Shown here one piece after another: positions 11,584 through 24,312 of a stretch of DNA of 64,000 nt; the stretch's first letter is position 1, and every line of letters starts with the position of its first letter. The stretch covers positions 7,208,001 through 7,272,000 of the forward strand of contig NC_133526.1 in the NCBI RefSeq assembly GCF_048544455.1, read 5' to 3'. Source of the stretch: Silene latifolia (lineage: Eukaryota; Streptophyta; Magnoliopsida; Caryophyllales; Caryophyllaceae). The translations under genes were made by a program, and so were the position numbers. The notes below the pieces were generated by a model. That model did not search any database. It had not been told where the DNA came from and saw nothing but the letters and a program-made list of their open reading frames with translations.

Positions 11584-14500
11584 ATGCCTCAAAAAAACAA
11601 CCCATATTACTCATGCATAATCATCCCTATAATTCTTCTAAGACTCAATCATCTCATTTCTTCTGCTCCATCATCTATTCCTAATAATCTTGTAGATGAA
11701 CACTATGCAGGTTGTGCTCCTCTAAATTCAACTTGTAATTTCCTACAAAATATTACTTATCCTTTCTATGATGGTTCAGTACTTGCTGAATATTGTGGTC
11801 ATCCCGGGTTTAAGCTATCATGTAAATCGAATAATCTTACTATTAAGATCAAAAACGAAACTTACAATATACTTTCCATAAACTATAAGTCCAATTCGTT
11901 TATTGTAACAAAACCACAATTTTCGCAAGGACCTTGTCCTGCGACAAAACCCGAGTTGACTAATACCTCTTTGGATTTATCGCTCTTTAATTTCACGTCC
12001 AACTCGGAAAATCTAGCTCTCTTTTATAATTGTTCATCAAAACTCGACTCAAATTCACCCTTTTCTTTTGATTGCGATGCTTATAAATATGGAGCACCCG
12101 TGCTTGACATCCAGAACAATTTTTTTGCAATCGACGAGAAATGGGAGGATAAACTTAAGGGCTTATGTGAAATCGCGATATACGTTCCCGTTCTTAGGGA
12201 GCAAAAGATCGATTTAATTAAGAATTTGACAGATGTTACCGTTGGTGATGTTGTGAGTAAAGGGTTTGAATTGAAATGGGTTATTGATGATAGTCAATGT
12301 GTTGATTGTGTAAGTTCAAATGGAAGATGTGGATACAACACGACATTGAACAAACCCGTTTGCTTTTGTCGTGATGCGGTTTACAATCGAACTTGCTTTG
12401 ACTCTACCGCGATATCACCAAGTATGTCTCCGAATTCTCCAGGTAAGTGCTTCATTCGTATACAAAAACTCAAATAAGATTGTTGTACGTCAATACATCC
12501 TATTTAAATAGTTAAGGTAAGTATGTACTCGTATATGATAGATCGATTTACAACGGTCTTACACCAGATCGATTATAATGAGAATCACTATAGTTTTAAA
12601 GTGAATCGATTATTCAAAGGTGAATCGATCATTCACTTTTACCTAGCGTAGAACGGTAGTATAACGCAAGACATTGTAAACCCTTTGAATTAGCATTTGC
12701 TCGTTTATTTTGAATGCGATTTTCTTACGAGTTTTGTTGTTAATTCGTCAAAATATTATTAGAAAAAGTTGTTTCAATTTACTGACCAAGTCCACCTGTC
12801 AAAAAAAAATAAAAAATTACTGACTAAGCTTATGATGTTTTTAGTTGACTTTTGTTGGTACATTCATAATTTCGGCTCTCCTTTGAGATAGTCTAAACTA
12901 AACCGACAAAAATATCACTATTTTTTGATAAAAAAATGGTAAATTAATAATTAAAAGTTATAATTAAAAGAGAAAATTATTGATTACAGCCTTTTATAAA
13001 CCACTTTTTGAAAATTACAGCCTTATATAATTTTTTTTTGAAAATTACAACCAAAATTTTACTTTTCTTCTAAAATTGCACCACAACCATGTTTCCGGTG
13101 AAATTTGTTAAAATGTGACCGAAATGCCCTTGCTTAAATGTTTGTCTACTTACCCAGATGATATCAATTTACACTCATTTTTTTCACTTATTACCTCTCA
13201 TTTAATCTAAACCTCATCTAAACTCATCTTCCTCAACATTTATCTCTAAAATTATCTCCAAATTACTCGCTAATTTGTACCGTACTTCATTTCTCTACCG
13301 TAATTCATCCCCCATTGTAAAAAAAAAAGGCTCCGGAGTGAGGATTCATACACCTTTGTTTGCTTTAATTTTATCTTCAATTTGTTGTTGTTGAATGTCA
13401 CTGCAAATTTCTGGGTTTTCCCCAATTTGTTGTTTTTCAATTGATTGAATCGAATTTTTAGGGTTTGGTCAAATTCCCCAATTCAGGTTTTGATCTTAAA
13501 TTCCTTTTTTAATGCATGTGATTGTATTAGATATTGGTAGGAATTTGTAGGGGCTTCCTACTTTGAAGAACCCTAATTAATTTCAATTTGGGAAAAATTG
13601 ATTTAGAAGGTATAAAAGAGAGATGAAGAATGTAAATATGGTAGAATTAAATTTCGTATAAAATGGAAATAGGGTAGAATTCAATTTCGTATAAAAAAGA
13701 GCAAATGGAAATAGGGTTGAATTGAATTAGAATGATTAATTAGGAATATTGTTGAACTTTGATGAGGAATTAGCTAGAGAGATGAAGAAGTTGTCAAAAT
13801 CTCATGAAGGAGATGAAGTTTAAGGGAGTAGAAAGGAGGAAGGTAAGGGCATTTTGGTCATAAAAGATGAACTTAAGTGACAAAAATTCAATTAGGAGTC
13901 AATTGTCCACCGGAGTTAAAGTTTTGGGCGTAATTTCCCATCTGAAATAAAATTTTGGATGTAATTTTAAAAAAAAATTATATAAGGCTGTAATTTTCAA
14001 AAAGTGGTTTATAAAAGGATGTAATCAACAATTTTCTCTAATTAAAATTATCACTTTCTAACATTAAACCGATGATAAATTTTTATTAAAAAATTGTACT
14101 CGTACATTTTATTGTGAACAGTCACATTTTCTCCGCCTTAACCTCAGACGGATATCAACCTTCTGAAATGAGAATTCACGTCATAATTTTGACATGAAAA
14201 ATGTACGAGTAGTAGTTAGGGTACGGCTAACATACTTGGACTTGGTCAATTACACAATTTATGCAAGATAATTACATGGTGTAGAAAACGACTTGTTACT
14301 TGTACAAACGTTATACTGTTATTGACTTATAGTAGTGTAGAGAAAAATAATATAGGGGTCAATGACTCATACATAAAAAAAATAATAATAATCATAATAT
14401 CGTCCGAAAGTAGGTGTAACTATAGTTATCAGAATTTCATTAGTCACGTATAATATGTTTAGGATATAAAAAGTTGTGATCGGTTTCGATGTTTATAGTA

Positions 14501-16546
14501 GGTGGGAATGTGGGATTATGATTGGATGGATGATTTGTCAATTACGAGTATTTGATTATAATTTTTTTAAGTATTTCAATTATACTAAGCTCAAACGAGA
14601 TTCGGATCCAATCCTTAGTGAGCTTGGAGTCATCTCGGATTTGGTCATTCCCAGCTCGGCCTCTAGCTCAATATTGGTCTAAATGCACTTAATCCGAGTT
14701 TTGACCGAATTGATATTAAGGACTTTTTAAGCGAATGAGAGGCATTATATTTACTGCCGTAGTCGCGACTGTGGAAAGAGTGACGGTCATGACCTTGATA
14801 TAGTGTTCTACACTATTCTTTCTAACTGTTGGAGTTTTATGCTCCTCATTACAGTTTTGATTTGGTTGTTAGACTGACTGTGGTCTGTTTGTTTCAATGT
14901 AGATGGGAAAAAGAAGAGTTATGGCACTGTCGTAGGTAATTACTCCATTCAATTAAATTCTCGATGTTTTCTTTCTAAACCTGTCAAATAAATTCACTGT
15001 ATTTCGATCATATGATCCACAAAACATTCTCTTAGTCGAATGAAATAACTAGTACTGTATAAGTTTACAATCATTTCACATATTCAAGAGATCAGTACTC
15101 CCTCCGTCCCAGTCAATAGTTTACATTTACTTTATTTCCCCTCACAAAATAAAGTCAATGTAAACTATTCACTGGGACAGAGGGAGGGAGTAATTGTTTT
15201 GTCAATGTTACTGCAAGTCGAAAACTCATAAACGTGGGAGTATTGTATTGATGCAGGGGTAGCAGTAGTAGGAGCATTAGCTGTCGGTACCATGATTATA
15301 GCCTTTCTTTTCTTCCTTAATAAGCGCCGAAGGAGGATGCAATTATCCACCTCTGTATCTCGCGTCTCCCAAATACATGATCGTAACACATTCTCGACTA
15401 CATTAGATCCAAATGTAAGCACCTATTTTGGAGTCAATCTCTTCAGTTACAATGAGCTCAAAGAAGCGACTGCTTCCTTTGATCCTGGGAAGGAACTCGG
15501 ACAAGGAGGATTTGGCACCGTTTACTATGGTATGTATGGTTTAACAATCCGCTAACCTCTCTTCCCGTATGTACAATATATCTCTCAGAACACGTCAATA
15601 ATATTTTGCCGCCACCCTCTTCTAATCAGGTACCCTTAAGGATGGACGTGAGGTAGCAATCAAACGCCTATATGAAAACAACAGCAAAAGGGCAGAGCAA
15701 TTCCTGAATGAGGTTGAAATCCTTGCTAACCTACGCCACAAGAATCTAGTTAAGCTTTACGGTTGCACATCTCACCAAAGTAGGGAGCTTCTTCTCGTGT
15801 ACGAGTTTGTACCAAATGGTACAGTTGCTGATCATCTACATGGTAGAAAAGCCGACCTTAGGCTGCTACCATGGCCCACAAGGCTACGCATTGCAATAGA
15901 AACAATTTGGTCTTGTTTGGTGTACCTTCACTCTTCTGACATTATCCATCGTGATGTCAAAACTCAGAATATACTTCTTGATAGGAACTTCTCGGTTAAG
16001 GTGGCTGATTTTGGATTGTCTCGTCTATTCCCATTAGATGTCACCCATGTGTCAACCGCTCCTCAAGGCACTCCAGGTTATGTAGACCCTGAATACCATC
16101 AATGTTATCAACTTACGAGAAAAAGTGATGTTTACGACTTTGGAGTTGTGTTGGCGGAGTTTATATCATCTAAGCCAGCCGTTGATGTCACCAGACGGAG
16201 AGCTGAAATAAACTTGTCGAATATGATAGTAACTAAGATGCAAAGTAACAGGTTGGATGACTTTGTGGATCCATTGCTCGGGTTTGAATCAGATGACATA
16301 AAGAAGGAAATAACCGCAGTAGCAAAACTGGCTATTCAGTGTTTGCTAAGTACACGAGAAATGAGACCGTCTATGCAACAAGTATTAGAAAGGTTATACA
16401 ACATTCAGGATCAAAATGATAGACATGTTAGACCAGAAGAACTCGAGATTCCATCGGATGATGTTTTTATGCTGAAGGGTGAGTTTTCACCAACTTCACC
16501 ACCAAGGGACGATAATTCGTCAAGGCGTAACCATGCTAGTGCTTGA
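11584..16546 (+). CDS. LRK10L-type receptor-like serine/threonine kinase, complete
   Basis: Exons 11584-12442, 14903-14935, 15257-15529 and 15630-16546 join in phase 1 throughout, giving 693 codons. The order is signal peptide, GUB_WAK_bind ectodomain (DEHYAGCAPLNSTC), WAK-associated cysteine domain (CVDCVSSNGRCGYN), one membrane helix (about 299-318), an arginine-rich stop-transfer, then the kinase. Kinase residues: P-loop GQGGFG (379-384), VAIK lysine K400, HRD aspartate D497, DFG 515-517, and activation segment GTPGYVDPEY. All are intact, so an active kinase anchored in the plasma membrane is likely. The family takes part in pathogen, ABA and cell-wall signalling; the ligand here is unknown. 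The helix normally reading ETASALAYLH reads ETIWSCLVYLH, an unusual variant. Intron 1 (2,460 bp) carries a MULE and intron 2 a Stowaway. Confidence 0.9.
12970..14038. mobile_element. Non-autonomous MULE in intron 1 of the LRK10L gene
   Basis: The inverted ends of about 90-100 bp begin GAGAAAATTATTGATTACA (right end complement GAGAAAATTGTTGATTACA). A perfect 9-bp target duplication TAATTAAAA lies at 12961-12969 and 14039-14047. The GAGAAAATT start and 9-bp duplication fit Mutator-like elements. The 1,069-bp element has no transposase. Its interior (about 13190-13850) resembles plant 5'-leader DNA, which could be captured host sequence. Confidence 0.88.
15098..15190. mobile_element. Stowaway MITE in intron 2 of the LRK10L gene
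   Basis: The classic ends CTCCCTCCGTCCC and the complement GGGACAGAGGGAGGGAG are flanked by TA on both sides (15096-15097 and 15191-15192). At 93 bp the element is almost entirely a hairpin (GTTTACATTTACTTTATTT pairing with AATAAAGTCAATGTAAAC). Confidence 0.93.
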
Positions 16547-17299
16547 GCATCAGTTCTTTCTTATACTGATGAAACACTGATATTTATTCAGTTAATTGTT
16601 TTATATTCATCTATGTAAAAAGAGCAGCCAGCTAGCTTCATGTTTGTACCAATTTTCAGATTGACTAAAGATTGTATATATGGAGCTTGTATATATGTTT
16701 TCTTAGAGATTGTTCACCTATGGGAAACCAGGATTTAAATATTTGAATAAGAAGGCCGGATTGTTCACCAATTTTCAGATTGACTCCGAGTGGCATTTCC
16801 TCGTGATACTTACTTGCTTTGACCTTAATCTTTGGGCTTTGACTTACTTTGGGCCTTGACTTGGCTTCAATCCAAAAGCATTTGACTCTTCTTAGCCCAT
16901 TAATTGGGATGTGTTTGGTCCAAGACATTAGTGTAGAAATGTCCAACACACTTCCTAAACTCGGAATGCGATTATCGATCACGACACCTACACATCAAAC
17001 CAAAATTGTGTAGAAACACATCCAAACAACGCAATAACTATCAAAATGCATAAGTGAGCTAAAATAACCATAAATAACATATATAGGGGCTAAAGTAGCT
17101 AAAAATTGGGTTGGTAAAGACGGTATAAAACCATCACATCAGGTACCAAATAGTTTCTTGATGTATTTAAAGCTAATCCATATTGGCCAGCCAGAGATAT
17201 CAAATAAACTATATTGAGAAGAGCATAAAAGGTTTTAATAAAGAAAGACTTTGCTTTCAAAGTGAAGTATTATGCTCACAAACTGATTCACGGTTCAAT
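16547..17299. other. 3' flank of the LRK10L gene
   Basis: This contains the expected 3' untranslated region of the kinase gene. A short direct repeat TTGTTCACC...CCAATTTTCAGATTGACT occurs around 16645-16790. No other gene is seen. Confidence 0.4.
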
Positions 17300-17613
17300 G
17301 AAAAAGCATAATAGCAGGATAAAGAGTTAAATAACAGCTCTTGAACAAGGCAATCCAAATAGTACCTTCACTTTGTTTACCAACCCTACTTTAACATCAA
17401 ACCCTGCAGTGTTCAGAGGTTATTTGTTTGTTTTGGATGCTCTCAAGCAAGGGTGACTGCTTGGTTGTAGGAAGATATTATGTGTTTGCATGCTTTTTGA
17501 AGACTTTCTTAAGAAGGCAACTAATATCTGTTATTAGAAGGGATGGTAATGAGCAAATGTTCCCTCTAATTTGGGCAATTGTTGAAGGTGAGAATAATGG
17601 CAACTATGATTAG
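17300..17613 (+). mobile_element. MULE transposase remnant
   Basis: The best-preserved part, 17428-17613, reads FLRRQLISVIRRDGNEQMFP followed by LIWAIVEGENN. This matches the MuDR-type transposase core, usually of the form SAIGVDANNQMFPIAWAVVEGEN. Sequence upstream to about 17300 looks like further decayed transposase. No inverted ends were recognised. Confidence 0.7.
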
Positions 17614-18363
17614 TGATATCATCCGACAGATGGCTGATATTAACTTAGTGCTAGAATTTATTGTAGGCTATTAAGATCTATAATAATAAAATGTAGAAAA
17701 ATAAAAGGAAATACGACGATGATTACAACATCAACAACACAATAACAATAGTACGTCGTGACATAATACTAATAAACATAACAATAATTGTGACAAAAAA
17801 ACCCAAATACTAATCGCCTTGACAAATATTTAGTAACCTCTGGCAATATATATTGTATATATATTGTACATATACTGTGTCAATATGACAATATATATTG
17901 TGGTAATTCAGTATACATATAGATAATGAATTTTTTTTTCTTACGCAACCATTTGTTTCCGGGGTTCAAAGGTGGTGGGCCGAGTTGATCAAAACCGGCC
18001 TTGGGCCGGACACGGGATGAGCCCAACCGCCTAAAATGTGTCCGACATGCCTTGTCTCACAGTCTGTTCCCGCTAAGCGGTCCAATTTCACAGTCCGTAC
18101 CGCCCACTTCAAGTAAGAGGGCTGGACCGTGGACCTGACTAAAATCAAATAAAAAAAATCGTGTTTAAACACAAGGATGGTGGGGTTTATATATATTCAA
18201 TTCAATGCAAGTCTATTTTAGTCGGAAAATAAAGGGAGATTGATTGAATACTAGCAACTAATTTTAAACTAAAGCAAGCAATAAATAAGAAGTGTAAACA
18301 ATTGATTTATGAATTATGGTAATCGGGTTCCTTAAGCAAGGTAAGTTAATCATGGGGGTTTAT
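17614..18363. other. Intergenic DNA with decayed repeats
   Basis: A TATATTGTATATATATTG-type low-complexity patch lies at 17840-17915. A GC-richer stretch at 17945-18140 (GGGCCGGACACGGG, GTCCGTACCGCCC) looks like the interior of an old transposon, with no ends resolved. No gene is seen. Confidence 0.35.
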
Positions 18364-19140
18364 GTTTCAACTACTCCACAAGGGACCCCGAGATATGTAG
18401 ATCCCGAGTACTATCAATATTTTCAACTCACACTACAGTATCATTCAACTTATTGAATGTGCTTTTGCAGTGATGTAATACTATTGCGAATTTGATTTTG
18501 ATTGAAAACATTACTACAGGTATAGCAGTTGGAGTAGTTACAGGAAGTGTCATACTAGTAGTCATTGTAGGCTTGCTCTATCGACGCTACAAGAAGAATC
18601 AATTATCTGAATACATTGACTCTCAAAATAAGATTCCCAACAAGTTGTCGAATGCGTTTGGTCCTAACGAAAGTACCTATTTTGGGCTCAAGGTCTTCGA
18701 CATTGCTGAACTTCAAGAAGCAACAAATGATTTCAGTCCTACAAAAGAACTCGGAAGAGGAGGCTTTGGCACGGTTTACCTCGGTATAAATTAATACCCT
18801 TATTTACCTTATTTGAAACTTGTGAAACTTGTTTATAATCTGTCAGAATATATGTTTATGAGTGACTTTTTTTCTGATCAGGTACTCTAAGGGATGGTCG
18901 CGAGGTTGCTATCAAACGTATGTACGAGAGGAGCAACAGAAGAGTTGACCAGTTTCTGAACGAGGTCGAAATCCTCGCTAACCTTCACCACCAAAACTTG
19001 GTGATTCTTTACGGCTGCACTTCTCACCAGTGCAACGAACTAGTGCTTGTCTACGAATACGTGTCAAATGGCACATGTGGTGACCACCTTCACGGTGAAA
19101 AGGCCAACCTTCGGCTACTTTCGTGGCCCAAAAGTAATAT
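18364..19140 (+). pseudogene. LRK10L kinase pseudogene (scrambled fragments)
   Basis: Three pieces occur. First, 18364-18442 encodes an activation-segment fragment (VSTTPQGTPRYVDPEYYQ). Then 18520-18783 is an intact-looking exon with a membrane helix and the P-loop GRGGFGTVYLG. Then 18882-19140 holds the N-lobe (GTLRDGREVAIKR, LVYEYVSNGT, LLSWPK), which runs into a stop where the paralog continues into the catalytic lobe. Exon phases match exons 3 and 4 of the gene at 11584. No ectodomain, HRD or DFG motif follows, so no active kinase can be made. An activation-loop piece lying upstream of an N-lobe points to the end of one copy and the start of another after deletion. Confidence 0.82.
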
Positions 19141-19983
19141 CTCGTAATATGTGCTTTATCGGTCATGATCATTAGTTACATAACATGTTAGTGTGACACA
19201 GTTAATAATACTCTTGTTTCTTCGGTTCCTTCCTTTCCACTTTTTAGTTAACAAATTTTTTTTTTCCAATTTTAATTTGATGCTTCTAACTTAATGAAGT
19301 AGATGCTAAATTATCGTATTGTTCCGAAACAGTTATAATCTCCTCCCGTTTATAACGTGCTTCAAAATTTTAATTTAAATGTGTGAAAGGCTTTTATTTT
19401 AAATAATTAAAGAATAATTATATCAATATAATATCAAAATCATTTACTTGACTTAAACATATTAATATGTTAACCCAATTATGGTATTTATAAATTATCA
19501 GATCATACTCTGGCTATACATGAACAAAACTTCATCATAATTAATTGTACTCTAAATCAAGTTGTGCATATAACACATAATCTCATAGTATCTGGACAAC
19601 TACTCAGGGACTCATTCCCCCTTTCTTACCCATCTCCATTCATCTCCATATACGACGTCGACCCATATCATTCTCGTAATCTCGTCATCGTCCTAGGCCA
19701 CCTTCTCCCACTGATTGTTGTTCTAGTAGATGTTCCTCCATATCCACTATTTCGGTTGTTGAACAATCAGGGACGCTTTTTTTTTAACCTTTTTTTTGTA
19801 TAAAAAAATACCAACGATACTCCTTGTTTGTAAGTTGTTATTGCTAATATGGGCACTCATCAAGTTTATTTCTTTGATTTATTACTTAATAACCTCCTTA
19901 TGTGTATTACATATATATTTACATGACCTTTCTAGAATTTACATAAAGTATATTTCAAAATGAAAAACTCTCAACTAAAATTA
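19141..19983. other. Intergenic DNA, no gene seen
   Basis: AT-rich sequence without a supportable coding region. The 79-codon frame at 19564-19803 has no family signature. Confidence 0.4.
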
Positions 19984-20282
19984 GGACTTGTTTGGTTGAC
20001 ATAAGGGAACTAAAGTTCCCGGGAACTTCAAGTTCACATGAATTTCCAATTCATGTGAATTCCCAAAAAGTGTTTAGTTTGCATGTGGGAAGTTAATTCA
20101 TGTGGTAAGTTCCAATGACCAAGGGGGGGGGGGCTTGGTGAGTGACTTCCCACATAATGGAGGAAGTAGATTCATGTGGGAAGTTCTACTTCCCATGATT
20201 TTGGCAACCAAACAACATCATGGTTTTACATTTTCTAGGAAGTTTAAGATCCTATGATTTTAATGGGCAACCAAACAAGGCC
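19984..20282. mobile_element. Tourist-like MITE
   Basis: The left end GGACTTGTTTGGTTG and right-end complement GGCCTTGTTTGGTTGCC are inverted repeats. TTA flanks both sides (19981-19983 and 20283-20285), as in PIF/Harbinger elements. The interior has repeated CATGTGGGAAGTT words in both orientations, making a strong potential hairpin. Confidence 0.8.
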
Positions 20283-20285
20283 TTA

Positions 20286-21151
20286 CAAAGGAACAATCCT
20301 TTCCCATATGGTGAATATTTTCTAGCTGTTGTAACTATTTCGTTCCGTCAATATCGATATACCTTGGTGTATATAACGTAGTATAGTTTTTACATTAGGA
20401 AGCAATTCAAATAAAAATAAACCATTCATTCTGTACCTTATCACAAATATGAGTTTACAATAAAAAATAGATCAGACAGTTTCTTCTTTCACCAAAGACC
20501 TCATCACTTCAGCCCTATTTCCACTCATCACTTTAATGGATATTGATCACTGGCTTTACCTTACACTACCTCCTGGTCATTCTTAACGTTTCAATTTCAA
20601 CTTGAGCATATCTTTCAAGTTTGGCTAGCAATGTCGCACTTACAAAAAGTTATTGTATCATCGATGTAAACGTAGCAAATAGAGATTTTTTTTTTGTTTC
20701 TCACGTTTTATTCCGTACTCTATTGTGAGGAGAAGAAAGAATTCTATTTATATACTTATATAGGCTGTATGTAGGGTATATGGCTGAAGATAAGTATGTT
20801 GATTATTTAATGCGTACACGCCACTCATATTGATCGATCTGTATTCTTTGAATATGTTGATGAACATGGTCTTTGGAATTTTAATTTGAATACCTATGCA
20901 TCTTGGAAATATCAAATATTATGTATATGCATAATATGTTCCATTGACTATAATGTAAGGATAAAAAACGTACTTATTTATAGATTAATAAATACCGTAA
21001 TATTTATTAACCTATAATTAATACTTTTCTGAGATTATGCAGTATTTATTATTTCATACTTAATAATTATTAGTTGAAATAAATGATTGTAATTAATGTT
21101 GAAACGCCACGTGTCGTATTCACAGCGTTTCAACCCAGTTTTATATATATA
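20286..21151. other. Intergenic DNA left of the Helitron
   Basis: No gene seen. A CCACGTGTCG G-box-like word lies near 21107-21116 and TATATATATA just before the Helitron end. Either could be chance. Confidence 0.35.
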
Positions 21152-24021
21152 CTAGATTTAATGCCCGGGCGATGCCCGGACCAATTTGTAATATCCTATG
21201 ATTATGATGTACTCCGTAATAATTAATACTCTAAGACCCTAGCAGTGGCCTAGCCTTGTGGACTTATGAACTGAATATATAGAAGTCGAACTAAATTTAT
21301 AAGAGCTTAATTTTTCTGAAGTGAACTTATCAGGGCTAAATTGAACATATTGGAGCTTGATTTTTAAACAAAATGGGTATTAATTGAGCTTTACTTTTCT
21401 AAGTAAAAAAGCACTTAAAAGTCTATTCCACGGAATTAAATTGAAAAGGGTGAACATTCAAATAGGTTTTTCCTGACTACACACAATTTATCTACTCGGT
21501 ATTTGGTAATAGCTTTCGATGAATAATAATCTCCACTATCAATGGTACCTAATAATCTAGGAGTGTGCTCTTTTTTCTTAAATTAAATTGTGATTTTGTG
21601 TGTAATAATATTACGAAAACAATATAAAACTATCTACCCAAACGTATGTAAAACTTATATTCTAGACGATTGAATATTTAAAAAAATATAAATGATTTGA
21701 GAATAGTTAAAGTTCTACACAATTTTTAGATGTTATGAATTCTACAATGATAAAAACTCTTTAGACATGCAATAAATCATTTGTTCAGGACAAATATTTT
21801 GAATTAAAAATTGAAGTAGCTTCAGAAAGAACCCATCGTGATTCGTGCACTTGCTTCATGCAATAGTGTTAGGACTTGTTAACTTTAATTTACACACAAG
21901 TATTTTTGAATATGTTGTAAGTTCCCTATGACTCCGACTTGTAAGAGTTCTAACTATGCATAATTTAAGAAATATGATCGGGTTGGGTCATTTTCAGGAT
22001 GGTTGTTCTCAAGTTTTTTGGATGTAATGGTCATAATACAACAGTAAACATTCAGGTCGAGTTGAATAGGTGGGGTCAATTCAAGTCTCGGGTCAAATTT
22101 AGGTCCTCAGTTCGGTGCGGGTCTTGTTAATTTTGCCAGAACCACTTATAAAAGATCTCACAAACTCTATCTTACTTTCATGGTAAGATTTCTAAAAAGA
22201 AGTAAGATTTATCTATCTCTTCATTCTATTTTCTTGCATGTATTACTAATTAGTTCATAACTCGATAGCATGGTGCATTAAGTGGACGTTGTACTTTAAT
22301 TTGAGTGACAGCGTATGAAATGTTTAATTTTTGTCACGAGTCTACTGTTCAATTTTATTAACTAAGATCAAAACACGTACTATCTTCAACATTTAGCAAA
22401 GTCCACGGCCAAAGCTAAAGAAAAGGTGAAAAATACTTTTAGGCTTAGAGTTGACTTTTTATCCAATGTTTATCTCATGGCATAATTTCTCCATAACATG
22501 GCTTTACATGTTTCTAAGTGTTTTAACTCTTTAAATTTACTCTAACAAATTTTAGATTAGTTCGTGATTCTAGAAAAAAAATCGTATGAATTCTTATACT
22601 TTGAATAGTTTCATTGTTACACACAAGTTTTGAGTTGTCCATAGCACCAACTTCTACTTTTTTTTTTTAATTTCCATTTTTTATTCCTCCAGCTAATAAT
22701 CTCCACGCACATTCCTACAAAGAGTAAATTAAGAAGAAAAAAAAAGCATCAAACCTTAAAATCAATATGTGAAAGCATAAACTATGTAACTAATTATGAA
22801 ATAAAAATTGACACAGTATGCATAGATAAATTAACGTAGTAGTAGATTGTGGAGATTGAATTATTTTGGCAAAGATGGACATGAGAAGATGGTTATATCT
22901 ACACTATATTGTGAAAAGTAGAATTTACCTTAAAGACTTATTATACTTCTTTATCGAATTTATTAAATACTCTACCTCAAAAAACCAGTACGATGTGATA
23001 AAAATTGTCTTTATGATATTATATTTGAATCTCGGGCACTTCTTGTCGTACTTAATTAAATCTCCTAATGACTCCTTAGATTCCAATAGAATTATAGAAG
23101 CACATTGATTCTATTTTCTTTATTAGAATTTTACGTATAAGACAGGTAGGTGCATGCGAAACTGCTGAGATTCAAATTCAATTGGAGTTCCTGCATTAAT
23201 ATTGTATCACCCTTACAATATTATCCGTTAAATTGATTAGAAGTTAGCAATAAACTATAATTATATGGCAATATAGTGTCTAAAACAAAACAAAAAACGT
23301 GAAAACACTAAAAAGAAAGTTTGAGGGTGAAGCTATTTGTGCTGTAAGAGTGTAAGCATATAAGTATTGGACGTTCATTATTAATTTGTCCATGATATCC
23401 GGCAAAGAAAACATATGTTTAATAATTAGGCTAAAAAAAATTTGCATCTAAAATAAATACAAAGATGTTAGATAAAGGTTAGTCATATCATTAAAAAAAA
23501 AAGACCCATAAAAATAAAAAAGTAATAAGCAAATTGAAAAGGGTGTAATTCATAAATATAGGAAACCAACCTTAATGAGGGCATCAAGTCAAAACCTCCT
23601 GTAATCAAATATACAAATTTTTATGAGATTAATAATTAAAGAAGTAGAATCATAATAGTATAGGAACAATTAGATAAATTAAAAAAGACTCCATATTAAC
23701 GGAATAAAACAAAAATAGTAGACAATTATAATGCTCAAGACAAACTAATCTAAATGATCAAACATAATCGTAAGCATCAAAATTTATGGGAGGGGAAGTC
23801 TAAAAGACTATATTTATACCTAGGAAGAGCCGAAGAGGTAGCATCGTAGCCGGAAACTAATTTGCGCACCGAAAAAAAAGTGAAAAACTAATATATTTTA
23901 TCTTCTTTATTAATTACTCCTATCTTCTTTATTAATTTATTTATTTTGTGACAACGTATTTCGTTAAAAATGGAGTCTCTGTAATCGCTCGAAAAAAACT
24001 TCCTTTATTAATATAGATAGA
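21152..24021 (-). mobile_element. Helitron, non-autonomous, about 2.87 kb
   Basis: The minus-strand 3' end shows a hairpin (CCGGGC, loop ATC, GCCCGG; 21165-21179). Ten bases later comes the terminal CTAG (21152-21155) followed by host T. The minus-strand 5' end reads TCTATCTATATTAATAAAGG from 24021, preceded by host A. This gives the Helitron rule of insertion between A and T with no target duplication. No Rep/helicase coding was recognised; short frames inside (for example 22866-23108) have no known signature. It ends about 290 bp before the AMSH start codon, so it could affect that promoter. Confidence 0.72.
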
Positions 24022-24048
24022 TATAAGATATAAGATATAAGATATAAG
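24021..24048 (+). repeat. Four tandem ATATAAG units at the Helitron edge
   Basis: Four copies of the 7-mer ATATAAG run directly across the inferred Helitron 5' boundary. This makes that end uncertain by a few bases. Confidence 0.7.
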
Positions 24049-24312
24049 ATTATTCGAGTCAATTCCTTTTGTAGTCGAGGCACCGAATCGATCATACAAG
24101 TTTCCGTCTTCAAAGTAGAGCTAATGTCTCGCTCTCTTTCGCTTTCCTGTTAAAAAAACCCATTAAAAACTGCATTTTCCCAAATTTACCCTTGGTTGAA
24201 TGACTTGAGTCCTCAAACCACCTCATTATACCTAACACCATCTCCTTCTCTCTCATCTACCGTCGTCGTCTTCGTCCGCCATTGACGCACCTCCGATTAA
24301 CCGATTTCGATT

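Noticed and set aside
19564-19803. 79-codon plus-strand open frame
   Set aside because: No domain signature, T-rich end, no start context; chance frame.
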